DNA from: Streptomyces sp. NBC_01446
Lineage (GTDB): Bacteria > Actinomycetota > Actinomycetes > Streptomycetales > Streptomycetaceae
DNA: 64,000 nucleotides
Assembly (NCBI RefSeq): GCF_026340095.1
Contig: NZ_JAPEPO010000001.1
Location: 4,731,501-4,795,500 of the forward strand
Direction: 5' to 3'
The position numbers and the translations under genes were made by a program. This document shows, piece by piece, positions 41,961 through 51,022 of the stretch. The notes beneath the pieces were generated by a model. It was not told the DNA's origin, searched no databases, and saw only the letters and a program-made list of their open reading frames with translations. Positions within the stretch are counted from its first letter, which is position 1, and each line of letters starts with the position of its first letter.

Positions 41961-42788
41961 TCAGACGGAGGCTATGACCCGGTCGGCCAGGATGTAGACG
42001 TTCTCGCGGCCGCAGGCGAACGTGAGCGCGTACGCGCCCGAGACACCCGAGCCGCCCAGCAGCACCGGGGACTCGCCCTCGCGCAGCGCCGCGGCCAGCT
42101 GCTCCGCGGTCTCGCGGTGGCCGGGCGTCATGCAGAGCGTGGTGCCGTCCACGAAGACGTACACGTCGAGCGTGCCCAGCGGGCCCGGGCGCACATCGGC
42201 CAGGGCGGTGCGGGCGTCGGCCAGCTCCTCCAGACACGTCACCGTCCGCTCGTGGTCGCTGCTTCCGCCCGAGACGGGCGACTGCACCGGCACGAAGTCG
42301 GGGTGCGAGGGGTGACGGCGACGGGCGGCCGCGAGCTCCGCGGACTCCCCGGAGAACTCGTCGGCGCCCGCGTCGGCCGGCTCCACCACGGGCTCGAGGC
42401 CCGCCGCGAGACCCGGCTCCAGGCCCGCGAAATCGGCCTGGCGCGGCATGAACAGATCGTCACCGAGGCCCAGCGCGCCACCGAGCATGGGCGGCGTGTC
42501 GGAGGCGTCCCGCGCCTCCTGCGCGGCCCAGAAGGCACGCGCTTCGGCGAGCTCGCGCTCCCGCTCCTCCGCGAGTGCGTCGGCGACGGCCGCGCGTATC
42601 TCCTCCGTGTCGGGCGTGGTGCGCGCGGCGGGCACGCCACGACCGGCGCCGACGGCGCGGTCATGGGCGAGCTCGTCCCGCAGTTCGGTGATCTGCCTGC
42701 GCAGTCCGTGGACGGTGTGCAGGGCAGCGGCGCCCACGGCCGTGGCGGCGGCCGTGGCGATGAGCAGAGCAAGAGGCATGGCGCTCAC
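41961..42788 (-). CDS. Single-TM anchored protein of unknown function
   Basis: 275 residues, GTG start at 42786-42788 with GGGAG 7 bases upstream (ATG at 42779 also possible). An N-terminal hydrophobic helix (LALLIATAAATAVGAAALH) is followed by a coiled-coil-like stretch (LRRQITELRDELAHDRAV, AVADALAEERERELAEARAFWAAQE), a Glu/Pro/Ala-rich middle and a compact C-terminal domain from about residue 190 (HERTVTCLEELADARTALADV, LDVYVFVDGTTLCMTPG, YALTFACGRENVYILADRVI). I do not recognise it. Probably a bacterial membrane-tethered protein with a cytoplasmic or external alpha/beta domain. Confidence 0.65.
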   Translation of the reverse strand: MSAMPLALLIATAAATAVGAAALHTVHGLRRQITELRDELAHDRAVGAGRGVPAARTTPDTEEIRAAVADALAEERERELAEARAFWAAQEARDASDTPPMLGGALGLGDDLFMPRQADFAGLEPGLAAGLEPVVEPADAGADEFSGESAELAAARRRHPSHPDFVPVQSPVSGGSSDHERTVTCLEELADARTALADVRPGPLGTLDVYVFVDGTTLCMTPGHRETAEQLAAALREGESPVLLGGSGVSGAYALTFACGRENVYILADRVIASV

Positions 42789-42938
42789 TGACGTACTCCC
42801 GGTTTCAAGTCGACCCCCGACTTCCTACATCAGCTTGAAGCCTGGACCATCCCGCTGTCAGTGCATTACGTCACGAAATGGACAGGTATTTGGCCGGGTG
42901 TTTAGGGGTGTTATGCGCTGGGAACCCTGCTGACCTGC

Positions 42939-42981
42939 AAAAACCGTCTCCCCCAGGAGATACGTCACATCCTGGGGGAGA
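42939..42981 (-). terminator. Terminator of the thiolase gene (minus strand)
   Basis: 12-bp perfect stem (42947-42958 with 42970-42981); on the minus strand it runs into a TTTTT tract (complement of 42939-42943). About 50 bases after the thiolase stop. Confidence 0.85.
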
Positions 42982-43029
42982 TTGGATCACGATTCAGCCG
43001 AGGCGCAACCCGGCCCCGGGGTCGTCAGC

Positions 43030-44250
43030 TCAGCTGAGACGCTCGATGACCATCGCCATGCCCTGGCCACCGCCGACGCACATGGTCTCCAGGCCGAACT
43101 GCTTGTCGTGGAACTGGAGGCTGTTGATCAGGGTGCCGGTGATGCGGGCGCCCGTCATGCCGAAGGGGTGACCCACGGCGATCGCGCCACCGTTGATGTT
43201 CAGCTTGTCCTCGTCGATGCCGAGGTCACGCGCGGAGGGGATGACCTGCGCGGCGAACGCCTCGTTGATCTCGACCAGGTCGATGTCGCCGATGCCGAGG
43301 CCGGCGCGCTTCAGCGCCTGCTTCGACGCCTCGACCGGGCCGAGGCCCATGATCTCGGGGGACAGGCCCGAGACGCCGGTGGAGACGATGCGGGCGAGCG
43401 GCGTCAGGCCGAGCTCGCGGGCCTTCGTGTCGGACATGATCACGAGGGCCGCGGCGCCGTCGTTGAGCGGGCAGCAGTTCGCGGCCGTGACCAGGCCGTC
43501 GGGGCGGAAGACCGGCTTCAGGCCCGAGACGCCCTCCAGGGTGACACCGGCGCGCGGGCCGTCGTCCTGCGAGACGACCGTGCCGTCGGGGGTGGTGACC
43601 GGGGTGATCTCCCGCTCCCAGAAGCCGTTCTTGATGGCCTGCTCGGCCAGGTTCTGCGAACGCACGCCGAACGCGTCCATGTCCGCGCGCGTGACGCCCT
43701 TCGTCCGCGCCAGGTTCTCGGCGGTCTGGCCCATCGCGATGTACGCGTCCGGGACGAGGCCGTCCTCGCGCGGGTCGTGCCAGGACGCGCCTTCGGACTC
43801 GGCGACGGCGGCCGTACGGGCCTCCGCGTCGGCGAACAGGGGGTTGTGCGTGTCCGGCAGCGAGTCCGAGTTGCCCTTCACGAAGCGCGACACCATCTCG
43901 ACACCGGCCGAGATGAAGACGTCACCCTCGCCGGCCTTGATGGCGTGCAGCGCCATGCGGCTGGTCTGCAGGGACGAGGAGCAGTAGCGGGTGACCGTGC
44001 ATCCCGGCAGGTGGTCCATGCCCATCTGCACGGCCACGATGCGGCCCAGGTTGTTGCCCTGCTCGCCGCCGGGCAGACCGCAGCCGAGCATCAGGTCGTC
44101 GATGTCCCGCGGGTCGAGCTCGGGGACCTTGGCCAGCGCGGCCTGGATGATCGTGGCGGTCAGATCGTCCGGGCGCAGGTCCTTGAGGGACCCCTTGAAA
44201 GCGCGGCCGATGGGGGAGCGGGCGGTCGAGACGATCACGGCTTCGGGCAT
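43030..44250 (-). CDS. Acetyl-CoA C-acyltransferase (thiolase), FadA-like
   Basis: 406 residues from the ATG at 44248-44250 (GGAG 5 bases upstream; a GTG one codon earlier is less likely). Thiolase signatures: nucleophilic Cys 90 in VTRYCSSSLQTSRMA, NEAFAAQ, GGAIAVGHPFGMTGAR with the His of GHP, and the second catalytic Cys in ETMCVGGGQGMAMV. It catalyses thiolytic cleavage of 3-ketoacyl-CoA in beta-oxidation or the reverse condensation. No fadB partner is adjacent, so it is a stand-alone gene. Degradative (FadA) versus biosynthetic use is not decided by sequence here. Confidence 0.93.
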   Translation of the reverse strand: MPEAVIVSTARSPIGRAFKGSLKDLRPDDLTATIIQAALAKVPELDPRDIDDLMLGCGLPGGEQGNNLGRIVAVQMGMDHLPGCTVTRYCSSSLQTSRMALHAIKAGEGDVFISAGVEMVSRFVKGNSDSLPDTHNPLFADAEARTAAVAESEGASWHDPREDGLVPDAYIAMGQTAENLARTKGVTRADMDAFGVRSQNLAEQAIKNGFWEREITPVTTPDGTVVSQDDGPRAGVTLEGVSGLKPVFRPDGLVTAANCCPLNDGAAALVIMSDTKARELGLTPLARIVSTGVSGLSPEIMGLGPVEASKQALKRAGLGIGDIDLVEINEAFAAQVIPSARDLGIDEDKLNINGGAIAVGHPFGMTGARITGTLINSLQFHDKQFGLETMCVGGGQGMAMVIERLS

Positions 44251-44474
44251 CACGGCTCCAAGAGGTCTACGTACGAGCTATTCGCCTACGAGCTAAAGGC
44301 AGGACCGTGAGGGAAGTTACCTGTACGTACAGTCCAGGTCACCGGTGTGCGCGTGTGATGCCTGCCGCATTTTTCTAAGCGCTTGCTCAGGGCGCTGTCC
44401 GGGTAGCGGGTTTCCGGCCCGGGAGCGAGGTCCGGGGTTCGGGGGCTCCGCCCCGGACCCCGCTCCCGGACGGG

Positions 44475-45506
44475 TCAGAGGTTCAGCGGCGCCGGGTCCT
44501 GGGTCGTCACCCGCCGGCGCCTGCGGCGCTTCAGCAACGCCCAAGGTCCCCGCGGCCCCGTAGGCATCGCCGCCGTGACCTCCGTACCGCCCTCTTCCGC
44601 CGCCTGGGCCGCAGCCCTGGCCACCGGCAGGAAACCCTCGCGCCGCGACACGTCCGGACGCTCCTCCTCCGGCCACAGGCCCAGCGACGCGCACAGCGTC
44701 GGCAGCACCGCCATCGCCGCCGTCGCGTACCCCTCGGCCGACGGGTGGTAGTTGTCGGGGCCGAACAGCTCCCGCGGGTTGGCCAGGAACTCCGGGCCGA
44801 GCAGGTCACCCAGCGACACCGTGCGCCCGCCCTGCTCCACCGCGCCGATCGTCTGCGCCGCCGCCAGCTGCCGCGAGGCCCGCCGCGCCAGATACCGCAG
44901 CGGCTGGTTCACCGGCTCGATCGTGCCCAGATCCGGGCAGGTCCCCACCACCACCTCCGCACCCGCCGTTCGGAGCCTGCGCACCGCCGCCGAGAGATGA
45001 CGCACCGAGCGGGTCGCCGGCATGCGGTGCGTCACGTCGTTCGCGCCGATCATCACGACACACACGTCCGGCACCCAGTCCGGATCCGACAGGATCACCG
45101 CGACCTGACGGTCCAGGTCGTCGGACATGGCTCCCGGCAGCGCCACGTTGCGCATCTCCACGGGCCGCTCGGCCACCGCCGCGAGCCCCGACGCGAGCAG
45201 CGCGGCCGGCGTCTGCCGGGCCCGGTGCACGCCCTGCCCCGCCGCCGTCGAGTCCCCCAGCATCGCGAACCGCAGCGGCTCGGTCTCCGCCACCTCGGTG
45301 CCCTGACGCTCGGCGAACACCCTCCCGTACAGACCGTTCGCGGACGGGACCTGGACGTTCCCCCTGCCGTTGTTGCCCACCTGCCGCTTCGCCAGCTGGA
45401 CCTCCGCGATCAGCAGACCGACCGCGGCCGCGCCGACCAGACCGATCCCGCCGCCGCCGTACGCCGCGCCCGCGGCGATCCGCCGTGCCACCCTCGCCCT
45501 CGACAT
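44475..45506 (-). CDS. SGNH/GDSL-type hydrolase with N-terminal membrane segment
   Basis: 343 residues. Basic N-terminus then a hydrophobic helix (IGLVGAAAVGLLIAEV, ~21-36), so anchored or exported. Blocks of the SGNH hydrolases are present: block I LGDSTAAGQG with nucleophile Ser 86, block II Gly in ALPGAMSDDL, block III GANDVTHR, and block V DNYHPS with Asp/His. The tail is highly basic. These act as esterases or lipases on acylated substrates, often cell-surface. It diverges from cystathionine beta-synthase across 171 bp. Confidence 0.88.
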   Translation of the reverse strand: MSRARVARRIAAGAAYGGGGIGLVGAAAVGLLIAEVQLAKRQVGNNGRGNVQVPSANGLYGRVFAERQGTEVAETEPLRFAMLGDSTAAGQGVHRARQTPAALLASGLAAVAERPVEMRNVALPGAMSDDLDRQVAVILSDPDWVPDVCVVMIGANDVTHRMPATRSVRHLSAAVRRLRTAGAEVVVGTCPDLGTIEPVNQPLRYLARRASRQLAAAQTIGAVEQGGRTVSLGDLLGPEFLANPRELFGPDNYHPSAEGYATAAMAVLPTLCASLGLWPEEERPDVSRREGFLPVARAAAQAAEEGGTEVTAAMPTGPRGPWALLKRRRRRRVTTQDPAPLNL

Positions 45507-45677
45507 ACGTCGCAGCCACCTGCCTCTGCGTAGTCCTTTTCAGCCGTACATCCAGTCATTGCCCCGTAAGCACCGTCGGCCAATCGCAACAGGCGATGAA
45601 GCGGCGGCAGTCGGCTTACGCTGACCGCACACCACATCGCGGATCCCTCACAGATCCATCGCAGCCCGGAGACAACG

Positions 45678-47069
45678 GTGCAATTCCACGACTCGATGAT
45701 CAGCCTCGTCGGCAACACCCCGCTCGTCAGGCTCAACAACGTGACCGAAGGCATTCAGGCGACCGTCCTGGCCAAGGTCGAGTACTTCAACCCCGGCGGT
45801 TCGGTGAAGGACCGCATCGCCCTGCGCATGATCGAGGCGGCGGAGGAGAGCGGCGCCCTCAAGCCCGGCGGCACGATCGTGGAGCCGACCAGCGGCAACA
45901 CGGGCGTCGGCCTGGCCATCGTGGCGCAGCAGAAGGGGTACAAGTGCATCTTCGTGTGCCCCGACAAGGTCTCCACGGACAAGATCAACGTGCTGCGGGC
46001 GTACGGCGCTGAGGTCGTCGTCTGCCCGACGGCGGTGGACCCGGAGCACCCGGACTCGTACTACAACGTCTCCGACCGGCTGGTGCGTGAGACGCCCGGC
46101 GCCTGGAAGCCGGACCAGTACTCCAACCCCAACAACCCCCTCTCGCACTATCACTCCACCGGCCCCGAGCTGTGGGAGCAGACGGAGGGCGAGATCACGC
46201 ACTTCGTGGCGGGCGTCGGCACGGGCGGCACGATCTCCGGGACCGGCCGCTATCTGAAGGACGTGAGCGAGGGCCGCGTCCAGGTCATCGGCGCCGACCC
46301 GGAGGGCTCGGTGTACTCCGGCGGCTCCGGGCGCCCGTACCTCGTGGAGGGCGTGGGCGAGGACTTCTGGCCGACGGCGTACGACCGCACGGTCGCGGAC
46401 GAGATCGTCGCGGTCTCCGACAAGGACTCCTTCCAGATGACCCGCCGCCTCGCCAAGGAGGAGGGCCTCCTCGTGGGCGGCTCCTGCGGCATGGCGGTGG
46501 TGGCGGCCCTCCGGGTAGCCGAACGCCTCGGCCCGGACGACGTGGTGGTGGTCCTCCTCCCGGACAGCGGCCGCGGCTACCTCAGCAAGATCTTCAACGA
46601 TGAGTGGATGGCCGACTACGGCTTCCTCGCCGACACGGGCACGAGCGCGCGCGTGGGCGACGTGCTCCAGGACAAGGAGGGCGGCGCGCTGCCGTCGCTC
46701 GTCCACATGCACCCGGAGGAGACCGTCGGCGAGGCCATCGAGGTGCTGCGCGAGTACGGCGTCTCGCAGATGCCCATCGTGAAGCCGGGAGCCGGACACC
46801 CGGACGTGATGGCGGCCGAGGTCATCGGCTCCGTCGTCGAACGGGAGCTGCTCGACGCCCTGTTCACGCAGCGCGCCTCGCTCGGCGACCCGCTGGAGAA
46901 GCACATGTCGTCCCCGCTGCCGCAGGTCGGCTCGGGCGAGCCGGTGGAGGACCTGATGTCCGTGCTCGGCTCGGCGGACGCGGCGATCGTCCTGGTGGAG
47001 GGCAAGCCCAAGGGTGTGGTGAGCCGTCAGGACCTGCTGTCCTTCCTCGCGAAGAGCGGCGGGAAGTAA
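45678..47069 (+). CDS. Cystathionine beta-synthase with C-terminal CBS pair
   Basis: 463 residues, GTG start. Condenses serine with homocysteine to cystathionine in reverse transsulfuration. The PLP domain has the Schiff-base Lys 44 in NPGGSVKDR, the substrate loop EPTSGNTGVGLA and the phosphate-binding loop GVGTGGTISGTGRYLK. Residues ~340-460 hold two CBS motifs (VGEAIEVLREYGVSQMPIV and the C-terminal AAIVLVEGKPKGVVSRQDL), possibly binding an adenosyl ligand. No heme-binding N-terminal extension, as in other bacterial enzymes. A cystathionine gamma-lyase gene is not in the window. Confidence 0.93.
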   Translation: MQFHDSMISLVGNTPLVRLNNVTEGIQATVLAKVEYFNPGGSVKDRIALRMIEAAEESGALKPGGTIVEPTSGNTGVGLAIVAQQKGYKCIFVCPDKVSTDKINVLRAYGAEVVVCPTAVDPEHPDSYYNVSDRLVRETPGAWKPDQYSNPNNPLSHYHSTGPELWEQTEGEITHFVAGVGTGGTISGTGRYLKDVSEGRVQVIGADPEGSVYSGGSGRPYLVEGVGEDFWPTAYDRTVADEIVAVSDKDSFQMTRRLAKEEGLLVGGSCGMAVVAALRVAERLGPDDVVVVLLPDSGRGYLSKIFNDEWMADYGFLADTGTSARVGDVLQDKEGGALPSLVHMHPEETVGEAIEVLREYGVSQMPIVKPGAGHPDVMAAEVIGSVVERELLDALFTQRASLGDPLEKHMSSPLPQVGSGEPVEDLMSVLGSADAAIVLVEGKPKGVVSRQDLLSFLAKSGGK

Positions 47070-47287
47070 CGCGGAGCGGGTTCGTGCAATCGGTACGAGC
47101 GCGACACGTGCGCGCAGCACCCGCTTAACACGGGTACGGCACATTGGTGGGTGTCGGCAGGGGTGGGAGCGGCTCCCCGCCCAGGCCGGCACCGTAGCGG
47201 CGTCAAGGACCTCCGGAGCGGCTCCCGGACCTCCATGGACGCCTGCGGACGCGGTGACCCGGTCCTGACCCGGTTCCGTGTCCTTCG

Positions 47288-47338
47288 CGGGGACCGCCGT
47301 CGTCCCGCCCCCCGTTCACGGGGGTGCGGCGGTCCCCG
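47288..47338. terminator. Bidirectional terminator between CBS and RpiR genes
   Basis: Outer 12-bp stem (47288-47299 with 47327-47338) with an inner CCCCC/GGGGG helix. It lies 12 bases from the stop of the minus-strand regulator. Otherwise 47070-47350 holds nothing recognisable. Confidence 0.8.
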
Positions 47339-47350
47339 CGCCACACTCCT

Positions 47351-48184
47351 CTATTCGACGAACAGGCCCCGCTCCGCGGCGCGTCCGTCGAATTCCTCCA
47401 GGCGGGCCTGTGCTTCGGGCAGGTTGTCGCACATCGCTTCCAGGAGCACGCGGCCGAGCAGCATCGGTGAGCACGCCGTGTCGAAGGCGAGGCCCTCGCC
47501 GACCGCGGCGGGCAGGAGCAGGTCCGAGTGCTTCGCGACGGGGGCGAAGGTCGAGTCGGCGACGGTGACCACGGTGAGGCCGGCCGACTTGGCGTAGGCG
47601 AGCGCGTCCACGACTTCCTTGGGGTGGCGAGGCAGCGCGAAGCAGAGGAGAGCGGTGGCTCCGGCGCGGACGGCGGCGTCCACGCGGTCGGCGAGCATCG
47701 TGCCGCCCTCGTCGAGGAGCCGTACGTCGGAGTGGACCTTCGCCGCGAAGTACGAGAAGCCGTAGGCCTGGGATGCGGCGGCGCGCAGCCCGAGGACGAG
47801 GAGCGGGCGGGAGGCGGCGAGGAGGCGGCCCGCGCGTTCGATGGGGGCGGGGTCGGCGAGGAGCTGCGCGAGGTGGCGGAGGTTCTCGATCTCGGCCTCG
47901 ACGGCCTGCTGGTACTCGTTGGCCGATGCGGGCGTGGTGGGTTCGACGGGGGCGACCTCGCGCAGGTGTTTGCGCAGGGCGGGGTAGCCGTCGAAGCCGA
48001 GTGCCACGGCGAAGCGGGTGACGGAGGGCTGGCTGACTCCGGCGAGTTCGGCGAGTTCCACGGAGGAGAGGAACGGGACGTCGGCGGCGCGGCGCACCAT
48101 GCAGTGCGCGATGCGGCGCTGAGTGGGTGTCAGGCGGTGGACCTCGAAGAGCTGTTGCAGTCGTGCGGCTGGGCTGTCGTTCAT
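47351..48184 (-). CDS. RpiR/MurR-family transcriptional regulator
   Basis: 277 residues from the ATG at 48182-48184, overlapping the lyase stop (ATGA). The N-terminal ~75 residues are the RpiR helix-turn-helix (TPTQRRIAHCMVRRAADVPF, then SVELAELAGVSQPSVTRFAVALGFDGYPALRKHL, read in pieces). The C-terminal SIS domain (LLAASRPLLVLGLRAAASQAYGFSYFA ... LLCFALPRHPKEVVDALAYAKSAG) normally senses phospho-sugars but can sense other small effectors. Translational coupling to a histidine-ammonia-lyase-like gene suggests it regulates that locus and perhaps the divergent importer. Plausible histidine/urocanate-responsive regulator; inference from context. Confidence 0.9.
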   Translation of the reverse strand: MNDSPAARLQQLFEVHRLTPTQRRIAHCMVRRAADVPFLSSVELAELAGVSQPSVTRFAVALGFDGYPALRKHLREVAPVEPTTPASANEYQQAVEAEIENLRHLAQLLADPAPIERAGRLLAASRPLLVLGLRAAASQAYGFSYFAAKVHSDVRLLDEGGTMLADRVDAAVRAGATALLCFALPRHPKEVVDALAYAKSAGLTVVTVADSTFAPVAKHSDLLLPAAVGEGLAFDTACSPMLLGRVLLEAMCDNLPEAQARLEEFDGRAAERGLFVE

Positions 48185-49761
48185 TCCGTCCCCCCAGGGC
48201 GGTCTGATCCGGCTGTCGCGGTGGCTGCGGCCGGTCCGTCTGTTCCGTCGGCGATACGGGTGAAGCTGTCCAGGAGCCCCGCCGCCCGGGTGACATCTTC
48301 CGTCAGGGGGCGGTCGGTGGCGTCGGGGTCGAGGACCGAATCCGCGAGGGCGAAGGCGCGGCCGACCGGGAGTTCGGGGTCGGGGCGCATGTCGCGCTGG
48401 CGCAACGCCCGTACGGCGGCGACGAGTTCGCAGCCCACGACGAGACGGTAGGCGTCGCAGACGCGCAGGGTCTGGCGGGCGGCGAGGGACGCGAAGCTGG
48501 CCTGTTCCTCGACGCCGCGGGAGAGGACCGCGTGGCCGAGCGATGCGGGGGCGGCGAAGGCGCGCAGGTCGCCGAGGGCCGCTCCGGCCGCGTATTCGAG
48601 GATCATCACGCCCGACGAGGCGGCCTCGCCGTCGGCGAGGAAGGGGCGCAGGCGGGTGTAGGCGGGTTCGTTGAGGGTGGACAGGCGTGAGGTAGAGAGC
48701 CGGGCGACCTGGGCGACGGCGAGCCTGAAGTGGTCGAGCGCCAGGGCGAGTTGGGCCATGTAGAAGCCGCCGTGGTGGTAGGCGGCCATGTCCTGGGGGG
48801 AGATGAGGGGGTTCTCGGCGGCGGCGTTGATCTCGACGGTGAGTACGTCTTCGAGGGCGTCGGCGGCGTCCTGGGCGGGGCCGTGGATCTGGGGGACGCA
48901 GCGGAAGCCGTACGGGTCCTGGATGCGGCCGAGGGGCGGGGTGGGGCGTTCGGGGGCGCCGAGGACGGCGCGCATGCGTGCGGCGACGTCGTACGAGCCG
49001 CGGTGGTGGCGGGCCTCGTGGACGGGCAGGGCGTACGCCTCGTAGGAGCCGTCGACGGCCAGCAGGGAGAGTGCGGCGACGAGTTGGGTGGCGGAGATCA
49101 GGTCGCGCAGTTCGTGGAGGGCGAGGGCGGACTGGCCGAGGGTGAGGGCGTTGCTGCTGATGAGGGCGAGGGCGTCGTTGTTGTCGAGGGGCTGGGCCTC
49201 GGGGGCGCCGTCGCCGCGCCAGGGGTGTTCGCCGGCGAGGGCGAGGCCCATCTGGGCGAGGGCGGCGATGTCGCCGGTGCCGACGGAGCCGAATTCGTTG
49301 ACGACCGGGTAGGCGCCGGTCTCCAGGGCTTCGCACAGGGCCGTGACGACGGTGGGACGTAGTCCCGCGCCGCCGGCGAGGAGCTGGTTGGCGCGGACGG
49401 CGAGCATGGCGCGGACCTGGCGTGCGGGGAGCTCTTCGCCGATGGCGCCGGCGTGGCTGCGCAGCAGGCGCAGGCCGTGGTCGGCGGCGGCCTCGGTGGG
49501 CACGTCCTCGTTCCGGTTCGCGCCGACGCCGGTGGAGCGGCCGTAGACGCGGCCCCAGGCGGCGATCTCGCGGGCGGCGTTCCAGGACTCCTCGACGCGC
49601 TTCATGGCGTCGGTGCCGGGGACGGGCCTGGCGGCGGAGTCGGCCAGCCGGACGACGTCGGGCACGGGGAGCCCGTGGCCGTCGAGCACGACGACGGGCG
49701 TGGGACGCTGGGGGGCCGTCATGCGGGGCTTACCCGCGGTGTCCGCGATGTGAGACGACAT
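48181..49761 (-). CDS. Histidine/aromatic ammonia-lyase-like protein with altered MIO motif
   Basis: 526 residues; start at 49759-49761 (ATG, AGGAGGG upstream). Overall a MIO-enzyme fold: YGRSTGVGANR (73-83), RSHAGAIG (101-108), EFGSVGTGDIAALAQ (156-170), QDPYGFRCVPQIHG and AAAENPLIS. In true HAL/PAL the MIO cofactor comes from Ala-Ser-Gly in GSVGASGD. Here the segment is GSVGTGD, one residue shorter with Thr in place of Ala-Ser, and the Asn of the usual ALxNGT motif is also replaced (ALISSNA). Other active-site Tyr/Arg/His positions look kept. It may use an atypical cofactor, catalyse another lyase reaction, or be a non-catalytic paralogue. It is coupled to an RpiR regulator. Confidence 0.8.
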   Translation of the reverse strand: MSSHIADTAGKPRMTAPQRPTPVVVLDGHGLPVPDVVRLADSAARPVPGTDAMKRVEESWNAAREIAAWGRVYGRSTGVGANRNEDVPTEAAADHGLRLLRSHAGAIGEELPARQVRAMLAVRANQLLAGGAGLRPTVVTALCEALETGAYPVVNEFGSVGTGDIAALAQMGLALAGEHPWRGDGAPEAQPLDNNDALALISSNALTLGQSALALHELRDLISATQLVAALSLLAVDGSYEAYALPVHEARHHRGSYDVAARMRAVLGAPERPTPPLGRIQDPYGFRCVPQIHGPAQDAADALEDVLTVEINAAAENPLISPQDMAAYHHGGFYMAQLALALDHFRLAVAQVARLSTSRLSTLNEPAYTRLRPFLADGEAASSGVMILEYAAGAALGDLRAFAAPASLGHAVLSRGVEEQASFASLAARQTLRVCDAYRLVVGCELVAAVRALRQRDMRPDPELPVGRAFALADSVLDPDATDRPLTEDVTRAAGLLDSFTRIADGTDGPAAATATAGSDRPGGTE

Positions 49762-49915
49762 GGTGCGCCGAACCCTCCTTAACCGGACGTCTTGTCTCGT
49801 TCCTCGGCTTCGTTAACCAGCGATTTACCTGGCGATGTGTGCCGGGGCATTGACAACTTATTCAGATACAGAGAACTCTGCATGACGATATGCAGCCCGG
49901 GCAAGGGGACTCCAC
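49762..49915. promoter_or_regulatory. Divergent control region, lyase/importer
   Basis: 154 bp, more AT-rich than its surroundings. It contains TTGACA (49850-49855), the element TATTCAGA (49859-49866) shared with the hutU promoter, CAGAG-AA-CTCTG (49869-49880) and TGCAT-6-ATGCA (49879-49894). Candidate operators for the RpiR regulator. Confidence 0.55.
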
Positions 49916-51022
49916 ATGATCCAGTTCGATACGGTCCACAAACGCTTCCCGAACGGCACGACGGCAGTGCACGACCTGACGCTCGACATGCCGGAGGGGG
50001 GCGTGACCGTCTTCGTCGGGTCTTCCGGTTGCGGCAAGACGACCAGTCTGCGGATGATCAACCGGATGGTCGACCCGACCTCCGGCACCATCCGCGTCGG
50101 CGGCCGCGACGTCCTTGAGCAGGACGCGGCCGAGCTGCGCCGCTCCATCGGGTACGTCATCCAGCAGTCGGGCCTCTTCCCGCACCGCACCGTCCTCGAT
50201 AACATCGCGACGGTGCCGCTCCTGCTCGGCTGGGGCCGGCGCAAGGCGCGGGCGCGGGCGGCCGAGCTCCTGGAGACCGTCGGCCTCACCGCCGAGGCCG
50301 GCAAGCGCTACCCGCACCAGCTCTCCGGCGGTCAGCAGCAGCGCGTCGGCGTGGCCCGCGCGCTCGCCGCCGACCCGCCGGTGCTGCTCATGGACGAGCC
50401 CTTCGGCGCGGTCGACCCTGTCGTGCGCACTCAGCTCCAGGACGAACTCCTGCGCCTCCAGCAGGAGTTGAACAAGACCATCGTCTTCGTCACCCATGAC
50501 ATCGACGAGGCCGTGCGGCTCGGCGACCGGATAGCCGTCTTCCGCACGGGCGGTCACCTCGTGCAGTGCGCGCCGCCCGCCGAGCTGCTCGCCCGCCCCG
50601 CGGACGACTTCGTCGCCGACTTCCTGGGCGCCGAGCGCGGCCTGAAGCTGCTGTCCCTGACCACGCTCGCGGACGTCGGCCAGGGGCCGGCCCCCGAGGG
50701 CACCGGCTGGGAACTGGTCCTCGACGCGGCCCGCAAGCCGCTGCTGTGGCGCGACGAGGGCACCTCCGCCGAGGTGCCGGTGCGCCCGCTGCGGGACTCG
50801 GACTCGCTCCTGTCGGCGCTGAACGAGTCGATCGCGGCGCCCGGCGGCCTCGTGGCCCGGGTCGACGCGGACGGCGTCCTGACGGGCGTCACGTCCCGCG
50901 ACGAGATCCACGACCGCGCGGGCCTCGCCCACATAGCCGCCGGCACCCGCTTGGACACCCCCGAGGACGCCGGCGACACCAGTGACACCGCCGTCCACGA
51001 GGACACGGACGTGGCCTCATGA
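49916..51022 (+). CDS. ABC importer ATPase, OpuCA/ProV (quaternary-amine) type
   Basis: 368 residues, ATG with AAGGGGAC upstream. Walker A FVGSSGCGKTTSLRMIN, signature LSGGQQQRVGVARAL, Walker B LLMDEPFGAVDP, switch His VFVTHDIDEAV, then a C-terminal CBS-like regulatory region (from ~270) as in osmoprotectant ATPases. It is the first gene of a five-gene run: ATPase, permease, permease, binding protein, NCS1 permease. Family substrates are glycine betaine, choline, carnitine or proline; Pseudomonas HutXWV shows that members also import histidine. Context with hut genes makes histidine or urocanate worth considering. Confidence 0.9.
   Translation: MIQFDTVHKRFPNGTTAVHDLTLDMPEGGVTVFVGSSGCGKTTSLRMINRMVDPTSGTIRVGGRDVLEQDAAELRRSIGYVIQQSGLFPHRTVLDNIATVPLLLGWGRRKARARAAELLETVGLTAEAGKRYPHQLSGGQQQRVGVARALAADPPVLLMDEPFGAVDPVVRTQLQDELLRLQQELNKTIVFVTHDIDEAVRLGDRIAVFRTGGHLVQCAPPAELLARPADDFVADFLGAERGLKLLSLTTLADVGQGPAPEGTGWELVLDAARKPLLWRDEGTSAEVPVRPLRDSDSLLSALNESIAAPGGLVARVDADGVLTGVTSRDEIHDRAGLAHIAAGTRLDTPEDAGDTSDTAVHEDTDVAS

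Noticed and set aside
47351..49336. RpiR gene extended upstream through the lyase gene in the same frame
   Set aside because: The upstream part is an Arg/Pro-rich out-of-frame reading of the lyase; the ATG at 48184 overlaps the lyase stop and begins the HTH domain.
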